Positions 1-7,038 of a DNA stretch of 16,112 nt are shown one piece after another (within the stretch, counting starts at the first letter, position 1; the number at the start of each line of letters is the position of its first letter). Where the stretch lies: assembly GCA_016721465.1 (NCBI GenBank), contig JADKIA010000038.1, positions 1 through 16,112 on the forward strand. The letters are read 5' to 3'. Position numbers and translations under genes: made by a program. The notes below the pieces were generated by a model. The model saw nothing but the letters and a program-made list of their open reading frames with translations, had not been told where the DNA came from and did not search any database. This stretch comes from Ideonella sp. (GTDB lineage Bacteria; Pseudomonadota; Gammaproteobacteria; Burkholderiales; Burkholderiaceae_C).

Positions 1-44
1 CTGTTAATCCGTAGGTCCCTGGTTCGAGCCCAGGTCGGGGAGCC
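1..44 (+). tRNA. tRNA-Asn (GUU), 3' part only
   Basis: The window opens exactly at the anticodon loop of a tRNA. The loop CTGTTAA carries anticodon GTT at 3-5. It is followed by the 3' anticodon stem, the variable loop, a perfect 5-bp T stem (CCTGG / CCAGG) around TTCGAGC, the 3' acceptor strand TCGGGGA and discriminator G at 42. This matches bacterial tRNA-Asn. The 5' half lies outside the window. The bases after the discriminator read CCT instead of CCA. Many betaproteobacterial tRNA genes encode CCA, so this may be a base error in a stretch that is otherwise rich in indels. Confidence 0.93.
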
Positions 45-52
45 TAGAAATC

Positions 53-85
53 AAGGGGTTAGCGATGCGAGTCTGCTAACTCCTT
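53..85 (+). terminator. Stem-loop downstream of tRNA-Asn, probable terminator or processing hairpin
   Basis: An 11-bp stem pairs AAGGGGTTAGC (53-63) with GCTAACTCCTT (75-85), all Watson-Crick except one G-T pair. The loop is 11 nt. It starts eight bases after the tRNA 3' end. No clear T-tract follows, so the call as a Rho-independent terminator is moderate. Such hairpins next to tRNA genes also lie where integrases attach, but no integrase is visible nearby. Confidence 0.6.
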
Positions 86-355
86 CGACGTTTCAGGAGC
101 CTCCGAGTCCGACTCGTGTCCGAAATTTCCGGCGGGTGGCGGCCTGTGTCCTGGTAGCAACGCGGTTCGGTTGCCAGGTGTAACGCGAGGTGTCGTGGCG
201 AACGTGCACTCGGTCCGCAACCTGAGCGACCGGCCAAGACTGATCTGCCGGGACGCGCGGTCGCTGGAGTCGGAGTGCTGCGGTCGGGCACCGAACGACC
301 GATCGGGCTTGCCGACGCAGCATGGTCGGTCTGGACGCTGCGCGTCGCAGGCGGA

Positions 356-1220
356 TCACGGCGAGAACTCGAAGGCTAGCGCGGTAACCGTGCCAATAGT
401 GGGGCCTCCAGCTCTTCGTTGCCGCATCCGGTACTTCGCCCGTGAACGGCACCTGCACGCCGTCTCGAACTTGGTAGTTCGACCACGCCTTCCCACGGGG
501 CCATGATCATCTGTCGCCGACCATGCCGCGCGCCTCGGCGCGGAACGAAGCGATCAGGCCCGCGTCGTTGAACGGAACAGCAGCGTCAGCGTGAGCGGCC
601 GTCGGTGGTGGAGTTGGCCGAATGGTCGTCGACCGCCTCCCAGCGCACACCCTGGCTCGGCAGCAGTGCGGTATTCCAGGCCACCTCCGCGAACCAGCGC
701 ATGAATTCACCGCGGGCGATCTCACCCCTCACCCTGGATGTCGGCCATCGTGAACAGGCCCTGTCATCGCGGTGCAACAGGCCCCTTGCCGACGATAGCT
801 GTCGACGACGCGCACGTTCACGCCCGGCAGCATCGGCATCTTCGCGTCCCACTGAGACCAGGTCGGCGGGCGACGACACGCTGGCGCGACGTGAACGGTT
901 TCCACCCTGCTCACCGGTGGGCGACATGTTGAAGGTGCCGGCGATGTCGATGGTGTACGGCGGTGATGATGGGCTGGCCGTCCTTCAGCACGGCGCGGAA
1001 GTAGCGCTGCACCGGTGCCGGCAGTCCTCGAGGGTTCCCGGGCGTCGTAGCGTGTCGGTAGCGGGCTTTGCGCCTGGCTTGCCGTCCAGGCGTCCGGCCT
1101 CGAGGCTGGCCTGCAGTGCCGTCATCTCACCTGCCATCGGTATTAAGCAAAGGCCGTCAGGCCGACAGCAGCGATTGCCAGAACGACCAGACACACCCCC
1201 AGCCACTGCAACCATGTCAT
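356..1220 (-). pseudogene. DUF6544-family membrane-anchored protein, frameshifted
   Basis: This is a reconstructed gene of about 288 codons, within the usual family length. The start at 1220 reads MTWLQWLGVCLVVLAIAAVG, an N-terminal membrane helix, with a good Shine-Dalgarno GAGGA six to seven bases upstream. Segments in different frames then follow in family order: ALQASLEAGRLDGKPG; FNMSPTGEQ-like MSPTGEQ (near 927); MLPGVNVRVVDSYR (near 820); ARGEFMRWFAEVAWNTALLP and VRWEAVDDHSAN (near 720-610); FNDAGLIASFRAEARG (near 570-520); VPFTGEVP and WRPHYWHG (458-385). The end FEFSP-stop is at 356. The family is of unknown function; the sequence shows an anchored domain facing away from the cytoplasm. 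At least six frame changes are needed, while residues stay conserved, which favours sequencing indels over true decay. It lies 29 bp downstream of the nitroreductase fragment, suggesting a shared transcript. Confidence 0.72.
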
Positions 1221-1249
1221 GCGTGTTCCTCGTGAGCGACCAGCGGACT

Positions 1250-1730
1250 TCAAACCATCACCGATTCGACCGGCCCGCGCAATGACCGAGGCAGCGTCGG
1301 CCCGCGGCCGAAGGCACCCCGAGGTCCGGGCGCTGGCCCGCAAGCCCCAGCGCGGGCGGCGAACGGTGTGAGCGCACTGCGGGCACTTCCACCGGCTGAT
1401 TCACTGAAGGCGTTGCGGATACCTCTGCGCCAAGTGGCTGCGGCTGAGAAACGCTCCATAGGCGCGAACCACGACCACCCAGTGTGCCTTGTCCGCCACC
1501 TCGCCGTCTAACACCGCGATGCCTGCCGAGTTGCGCACCTGCCGCGCGAACTTGTCGTTCTCGCCCTTGGCGGTGAAGAACCAGCCGACGGCGATGTCGC
1601 CCAACCAGGTCGGGATGGCCCGCGTTGCCAGGACACGCTGAACAGGCCTTCTCGCATTCGCTTCCGCATCGGTGCCGTTGAGCCGCCATTTTCGACAGGA
1701 TTGACGGACACCGAAGGCGGCAGGCACTGT
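1250..1730 (-). pseudogene. Acg-like nitroreductase family protein, C-terminal part
   Basis: Across three frames the minus strand encodes a protein tail typical of the FMN-dependent nitroreductase branch that includes mycobacterial Acg. Seen segments are LNGTDAE, IPTWLGDIAVGWFFTAKGEN, FARQVRNSAGIAVL, DKAHWV plus an RAY helix, INQPVEVPAVR-like NQPVEVPAVR, LGLAGQRPDL and PRSLRGPVESVMV before the stop at 1250. Only about 155 residues are present, whereas such proteins usually exceed 300. Upstream of about 1730 I could not find the N-terminal flavin-binding half in any frame. The gene therefore looks truly 5'-truncated in addition to being frameshifted. Activity is not expected from this remnant. 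A thiol- or redox-stress role is known for some relatives and is not demonstrated here. Confidence 0.62.
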
Positions 1731-1887
1731 GGCAACGAACTGCCACGTTTCTATAGCATGACCACAGCCCGCCGTATTGGTCTCGCATTGAGCGAGCCGT
1801 TCAATGCGGCGACAACTTCATTCGGGGTCCATCGCCCTGATGTATCGAGGACATCGGCCCGTTCATCGGGCCCGGGGGAAATCAATC

Positions 1888-2218
1888 ATGCAAGTGACCA
1901 AGACAGTTGAGGTCCCGCCGCGCCTGAAGGTTCTCGTGATGCTGGCAGATGCTTCTGGAGCGGATCGAGCGCACCTCGGGCCCGTGGGTGCCGACCAATA
2001 CCGCTCCGTGGTTCGACACCTCGACAGCGCGAGTTGGCGGCCATCGAACAAGACGATGCCCTTGAAGCGCTGTTGCAGGTCTTCCCAGCCATGGCTCAGG
2101 TGTACGAGAACATGCGCTGCTGTTCGCCTGGGCTGTGTCGTTCATCGTTGGACGACTCGCTCTCGACAGAGCTGGCGGCCAAGCGGCGATTGCTCGGGCA
2201 TCGCGAGGCCTGGCATGA
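1888..2218 (+). CDS. Small hypothetical protein, about 110 residues, frameshifted
   Basis: The ATG at 1888 has a purine-rich Shine-Dalgarno GGGGGAA about eight bases upstream. The protein begins MQVTKTVEVPPRLKVLVML. It continues as GADQYRSVVRHLDS, then in another frame ELAAIEQDDALEALL-like and LQVFPAMAQVYENM, and finally DSLSTELAAK and AIARASRGLA with the stop at 2216-2218. The residues are rich in Ala, Leu and Glu and predict a mostly helical soluble protein. No signal peptide or membrane segment is seen. I do not recognise the family. About three indels must be assumed. It stands alone between minus-strand genes and has its own start signals. Confidence 0.45.
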
Positions 2219-2563
2219 CAGCGCTCATTTGACGCGTCCAAACCTCGGCGTTCATCGGTTGCCGTTTGACTCGCGCGTGTTGCCCTGGTGATTCGGAGGT
2301 AGGCGGGCCCGGTCTGAGATGGGAGCGGATCTGCGCCGAAGGATGGCGACGATCGAAAGGGCGATTGCCGGCGTCTTGCGGTGAGGCATGGCGTTTGGGC
2401 GTGTTGTCGAAGGATGCCTCCATGGTGCCCATGAGGTGGCTCAATGAGCGGGCCAGTGATGCTCGCCCGCGCTAGCTGCCTGCAAGCTGCGGTGGCAGCA
2501 TGCGATGGTACCGGCTGACCGGTCCGATCCAGTGGCGGGGCATCGGACGCCCGCACCGCGAGA
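2219..2563. other. Stretch without a supportable gene
   Basis: Open frames exist on both strands, but none shows recognisable motifs, consistent third-position G/C or a good start signal. A minus-strand tail reading WIGPVSRYHRMLPPQLAGS ends at 2472. It could be the true end of the unrecognised minus-strand gene at 2564-3090 after a frame change; this cannot be settled from the sequence alone. Confidence 0.4.
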
Positions 2564-3090
2564 CTAACCTGCGGTGTTGCGTGCCCTGCCTTGAACCGAT
2601 CGACTCGGCAGCATCTGGCCACCCGATTGTGGATCCCTGGGCTGCTCGAAGCGGTAGATGCGCTGATTGAGGTAACGGGCCACGTCGGCGTTGTCGGTGT
2701 CGCTCCAGCCCAGCGACGCCGCGTCCTGCCAACGCCGCACCTCAAACTGCAAGCTCGCCCAGTCGACTGCCGTGCGCTTGTCGCGCCAGTCTCTGCGTGG
2801 TGTGGCGCCGATGCAATGCGTCGCATCGAGCATCTCGCCACGCGACTGCGCCATGGCAAGGGCATCAGTGCCGACACTGAGCGCCGCCGCGCGATTGTCA
2901 CAGGCCTCCTGAGCTTGCAGGTGTCAGAAATAGTAGTCAAGCGCAGTGGCACGGCGGTCAGGCCCTGTGCACATGCCCGCGGCAGCCGCTTCGGCGATGG
3001 TTCGGTCGAAACTCTGGAGCTCAAATAGAACCGTCCACCGATGGCAAAGACTGATGATCAGCGTGAGATGATGGCATCCATGATGGCCTT
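2564..3090 (-). pseudogene. Unrecognised minus-strand reading frame with an internal TGA
   Basis: A single frame runs from about 3090 to 2564 with one interruption, TGA at 2924-2926. Upstream of it the frame reads FELQSFDRTIAEAAAAGM and RRATALDYYF. Downstream it reads HLQAQEACDNRAAALSVG, ALAMAQSRGEMLDATH, DWRDKRTAVDWASLQFEVRRW, DNADVARYLNQRIYRF. Codon third positions are mostly G or C, much better than on the opposite strand, so this is probably coding. Composition predicts a helical protein with many charged and Trp residues. I do not recognise the family. The exact start is unclear; the open frame continues upstream past 3090, and the end may lie further left after a frame change. The TGA could be a sequencing substitution, since nearby genes carry many errors. 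Confidence 0.35.
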
Positions 3091-3144
3091 CTTCTCTTTG
3101 TGCGAATGTATTCATCTTATAGGAAAACCCTAGGCCTTCCAGGC

Positions 3145-3173
3145 TTGACAAAGAGCAATCTCCTAGAGTTCGA
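3145..3173 (+). promoter_or_regulatory. Candidate sigma-70 promoter before the tandem paralogue operon
   Basis: A perfect -35 hexamer TTGACA lies at 3145-3150. At the standard 17-bp spacing the -10 position reads GTTCGA (3168-3173), a poor match to TATAAT. It sits about 130-160 bp upstream of the start of the first paralogue, on the correct strand, in a locally AT-richer stretch. The weak -10 keeps confidence low. Confidence 0.25.
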
Positions 3174-3304
3174 CTCCCGTGAACGGCGTCGCGATCTGCG
3201 AGGTCCCGGCCGCCACTCGCTGCCATCCGGCCACGCGTTGCAGCGCACGGTGCTGCATGGCCCAGCGCACAGACCCCGCACCCGGCACTCGCCACGATCC
3301 CCTC

Positions 3305-4949
3305 ATGTGCTGGCGTTCCCTGGTTTGCCTACCTGATGTTCGCGGTCGCGATGGGCGCCCGCAGTCGTTCGCCGCGACCAAGCCGCAGACGGTATGCACC
3401 ATCACCGTCAATTCCGCGGACGAAGGACATGTTCCGCCGCCACCTGCCTGCCGCCAAGTACCGCTTTGTCGAACTCGTGGAGCCGGGTCGGCCCGACTGG
3501 CTGGCCTCGGCGTGTCGCGGAGCAGGTGAGTTGCGACACGCTCATCATCTCGGGCCACTACGACGGTGGCAACTAGGTCCTTCTCGGATCAGCTGGAGGC
3601 GCGCGAATTTCTGCCCGTGGCGGAGCTTGAACGCGTGTCGTGCAGCGATTCGTGTCCGGGACTGTTCTCTCAGCTCAAAGAGGTCTCCCTCTTCAGCTGC
3701 AACACCCTGAACCCGAGCCCGCAGAGCAGCGCAACGGTGGAGGTGGTGCGCAGCCTGGTGCGCGAAGGGCGGTCGCCCCAGCAGACCGAACGGCACCTGC
3801 AGGCCCTCGAGCGCGGCGCACGGCGAGAGCAGCCTCGAGCGCATCGCCAGGATCTTCAAGGACGTGCCCGTCATCTACGGCTTTTCGTCGGTGGCGCCGC
3901 TGGGCCGGTGGCAGCGTCCGCCTGGGCCGCTACTTCGCCGCGACCGGTGCGCGCGAGATCGGCGAGGACGCGCCAACAGCCGCCTGCTCGGGCACTTCGC
4001 CCCCTTCTCGCTGGCCATGGGCGCGGCATGACCGACGACGATCCGCATGCCGGTGTGCGGCGCGACATGTGTCGTTTCGCCGACGATCGCCTGTCCGATG
4101 CGAACAAGCTGGGCTTCATCCACGAGCTGCTGCAACGGCCCACCACCAACACCTGGATGTACATCGACCGCATCCAGCGACAGGCCACCGCGCCCGCCGA
4201 CCCTGCGCGGCGGACACCGAGGTGGCTCGCGTGCTGGACGAGATCGCACGACACCCGCCGCCCGTGCGCGTCTTCTCGGCCTAGAGGCCGGGTCGAGCAG
4301 GCCGCCGTGCGCACGCGTGCTCAATGTGGCGCGCGACCGGGCTGGCTCTCGGAAGATGAACGCTGGGCTGAACTCGCGTGATGCTGGCAGACCCGCAGGC
4401 CCGCAGGCGGTGGGCACCGACGAGGTGAACCGACGCACGCTGAACCAGCCACGACCTCGAAGGTGCCTTCAATCGGCGCGTCGTGCCCGGCAGCCCCGAA
4501 AACGATGCGGCGCACAGCCGCCATGCGCGCCTGCCTGGGCAGCACCGAGGCGCACCTGCGCATGCTGGACGCGCTGGTCAGCTCGAACGAGGCCGACGTG
4601 CAGGTCGCGCGCACCTACCTGCGGCATCGACCACTCACCGACACCACCGAATTGCGCCGGGTGGCCGAGGGCATCGCCGGCATGCCAGCGTCCGAGGCCC
4701 AGGTGCACGCGCTGGAAGCCTTGGGCCGCCACTACCTCTCCGACCGCGACATCCTGGACCGACTGGTCCGGCTGTTTTCGGGGACAAGCTCCTGGTCCGT
4801 GCAAGCCGCGATCGCGGGCATCTTGGTGCGCGCCGACCGTGCCTCGATTGCCGCCAGCAACTCCTGGCCACCTTGCAGGGCCAGCGGCGGCCTCGCCGCC
4901 AGGGGACAACATGATCGACGCGCTGGTGCACCGCCTGCAATCGCCCTGA
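3305..4949 (+). pseudogene. Exported protein with caspase-like N-terminal domain and helical repeats, copy A, frameshifted
   Basis: This is a reconstructed protein of about 548 residues. A Leu/Val/Ala-rich N-terminus (LVCL, MFAVAMGA, SFAATK) looks like a signal peptide, followed by TVCTITVNS. The next domain has RRHLPAAKYRFVELVE, PDWLASAC, LIISGHYDGG (His codon 3556-3558), EAREFLPVAELERVSCSDSC, LFSQLKEV, LFSCNTLNP (Cys codon 3698-3700), FKDVPVIYGFSSVAPLGP. The strand-His-Gly and strand-Cys pattern about 47 residues apart resembles clan CD peptidase-like folds (caspase, CHAT, DUF4347). That fold assignment is inference. The C-terminal half (about 250-545) is helical with DDRLSDANKLGFIHELLQ, LGWLSEDERWAELA, ACLGSTEAHLRMLDAL, YLRHRPL and AAIAGILVRAD, suggesting HEAT-like repeats. 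Several indels and an apparent TAG at 3574 are needed. The start ATG is uncertain and lacks a good ribosome site. Copy B follows 58 bp downstream. Confidence 0.6.
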
Positions 4950-5007
4950 CCTGCGATCGCTTATAGCAGCGTCGAGCACAACGGCGCCGCAGTGAAACAC
5001 TGGGTTC

Positions 5008-6681
5008 ATGCGGCTCCCCATTTGACCTGACTCGATTGCGCTTGGTCAACCTGCGGCCACGGTCGCCTGCCCGGCGGCGGCCTGGGCCACAGGCGCCGTT
5101 GCCGCGCCAAGACCGTTTGCACCGTCACCATCAACTCGTCCGACAAGAAAGAGGTGCTGCAGCGTCACCTGCCGCGTGGCGACTACCGCTTCGTCGAATT
5201 GGTGCAGCGCGGGCAGGCGGACTGGTTGGCGTCGGCCTGCCAGCGCGGCGTCACCTGTGACGCGCTCGTCATCTCCGGCCACTTCGACGACGGCACCGAG
5301 TTCTACACCGACCGATTTGACGACCGCGAATTCCTCACCATGCACGAGTTGCAGCAGGCCTCGTGCAGCGCTTCCTGCCAGCGGCCTGTTCGCCCAGCTG
5401 AGGAGGTGTACCTGTTCGGCTGCAACACGCTGAAGTCCGAACCGCGCCATGTGGCCACGGCCGAGCTGGCGCGCAGCCTTGTGCGCTCGGGCCAGAAGCC
5501 GGCCGATGCCGACCGCTTGTCCGCCTTGTTGAGCGAACGCTATGGCCAGAGCGACCGGCTGCGCCATGTGTTCAAGGATGTGCCGGTGCTGTACGGCTTT
5601 TCGTCGAAGGCGCCATTGGGTCCCACCGCAGGCCTCTTCCTCGAACGTTATTTCCAGACTGCTCCTGCGGCGAGATCGCAAGCGGCCGCGCCAGCCCCCG
5701 CTGCTGAACCTGTTCGGGCCGGGAGCTCGATGATCGCCGTGCCCGGCCTGACCGAGGCCGACCCCCATGCCAGCTTCCAGCACGACATGTGCCGCCTGGC
5801 GGACAAGCAACCTCGGACGCGCAAAAGCTCGGCTTCGTGCACGAGGTGCCGCAGCGCGACATGACGAGGTGCGCATGTTCCTCGATCACCTCGAACGTTA
5901 TGCGAGTTCGCTCGGTCCGGCGCAGCAGCTGCAGCCCAAGGTGGCGGCGGCACTGGCCGCCATCGAAACCGATTTCCCCACCCGCGATCGCTATCTGCAG
6001 TTTGCGCGCGATGCCGACGAGGCGTCCGTGCACACGCGCGCATGATGGCGCTGGCCCAGACCTTGGGCTGGCTATCGGCCGAGCAGGCCCAGGCAGAGTT
6101 CGTGCGCATGCTGGCCGATCGCATGGCCCGCGGCTCGCTGGGCAAGAACGAGGTCGATCTTGTCTGCTCGAGCCATTCCGAGCGGGCGATGGATCTGGCG
6201 GGCCAGGTGCCGGCTACCGGTGCTGCCAAGCCGGATCAGGTGGCGCACTCGGCCGTGCTGGCTTGCCTGGGCAGCGCGCAGCCCACCAGCGCACCGTCCA
6301 GGCGCTCACCAGCTCGCGCGACGGCGACGTGGTCGTCGCCCAGACCTACTGCGCCACCGACCGCTGGCCGATGTGGGCGAGCTGCGATCCGTGGCCTCGG
6401 GCATTGCGCGCATTTTGGCGGCAGCGGCGCAGGTGCGCGCCCTCGAAACCCTGGCACGGCAACGCCTGGCCGACCCGCAGAGCCTGCTGGAGATCGCCCG
6501 TCTGTTTCCCGCTGGCGCGATCGCTCGAAGTGCAACGCGCGATCGCCGGCATCCTGATCCGGTCTGACACACAGATGCTGGCGCGGGCCGATCTGGCACG
6601 TTCCCTGCGCCAGCATCGCCTGAAGTCACCGACCGGCAGCGACGTGATCGACGTGCTGATCCGGTGCTCGAGGCCACCTGA
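5008..6681 (+). pseudogene. Exported protein with caspase-like N-terminal domain and helical repeats, copy B, frameshifted
   Basis: This is a reconstructed protein of about 557 residues, paralogous along its whole length to the preceding gene. An Ala-rich signal-like N-terminus (VACPAAAWATGAVAA) precedes TVCTVTINSSDKKEV. The N-terminal domain shares RHLP, YRFVELV, DWLASAC, CDALVISGHFDDG (His codon 5280-5282), a CSASC pair, EVYLFGCNTL (Cys codon 5421-5423) and FKDVPVLYGFSSKAPLGP. His and Cys are 47 residues apart in one uninterrupted frame here. Conserved Cys pairs fit an oxidising, extracytoplasmic location. The C-terminal helical region includes QKLGFVHEV, EVRMFLDHLERYASSLGP, LGWLSAEQAQAEFVRML, AVLACLGSAQ, VQRAIAGILIRSD and a final DVIDVLIR helix. 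Frame changes occur near 5390, 5660-5720, 5810-5870, 6045, 6290-6365 and 6520-6665. I do not know a named function; a peptidase or regulatory scaffold role is only inferred. Confidence 0.62.
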
Positions 6682-7038
6682 GCGCCCAAGGTCGCCGCCA
6701 TGCGGGCGCCCGTCCCCGTGGGGCTCAAGCAAAGTGGCAAGAGCCCGGCGCGGCCTGACCCGGGCAGGCGCTGAAAACGCGCAGCCCGTGAACTGCGTCG
6801 CAAAGCTCGCATCGCGGGCCGCGACACGGTGTGCCGACTTCACGACCACGCCGGACCGCGAGGCGGACAATGGCCGCGTTGAAAGGCAAAACCATCGAAA
6901 TGGTGGTGACGCAAAAAGCCACGGGCCTAAGTGAACGTCAGTTCAGCACGGTAGCCGGGTTGCCAGGATCTCCAGCCGCTGGAGTGGTCTTGCCTTGTTC
7001 ATGACCGCCGAGCACCGCTTGGCCCATTGGAGAGCGCC
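6682..7038. other. Intergenic stretch, one doubtful 44-codon frame
   Basis: No recognisable gene is seen between the second paralogue and the RTX gene. A short plus-strand frame at 6870-7004 begins MAALKGKTIEMVVTQKATG after a GAGGCG-like ribosome site. It has plausible lysine-bearing composition but no family I recognise, and it could equally be chance. No convincing terminator or promoter was found. Confidence 0.35.

Noticed and set aside
171..506. Plus-strand open frame of 111 codons near the left edge
   Set aside because: It partly overlaps the reconstructed DUF6544 gene on the other strand and shows no motif. The stretch 86-355 was left without a gene.
1882..3024. Long minus-strand open frame of 380 codons
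   Set aside because: Its protein is rich in Arg, Ser, Thr and Pro with no recognisable motif; another minus-strand frame in 2564-3090 has better codon use. It is probably a GC-driven chance frame.
2591..3028. Plus-strand open frame of 145 codons
   Set aside because: Third codon positions are mixed and no start signal is seen; the opposite strand has more coding-like composition.
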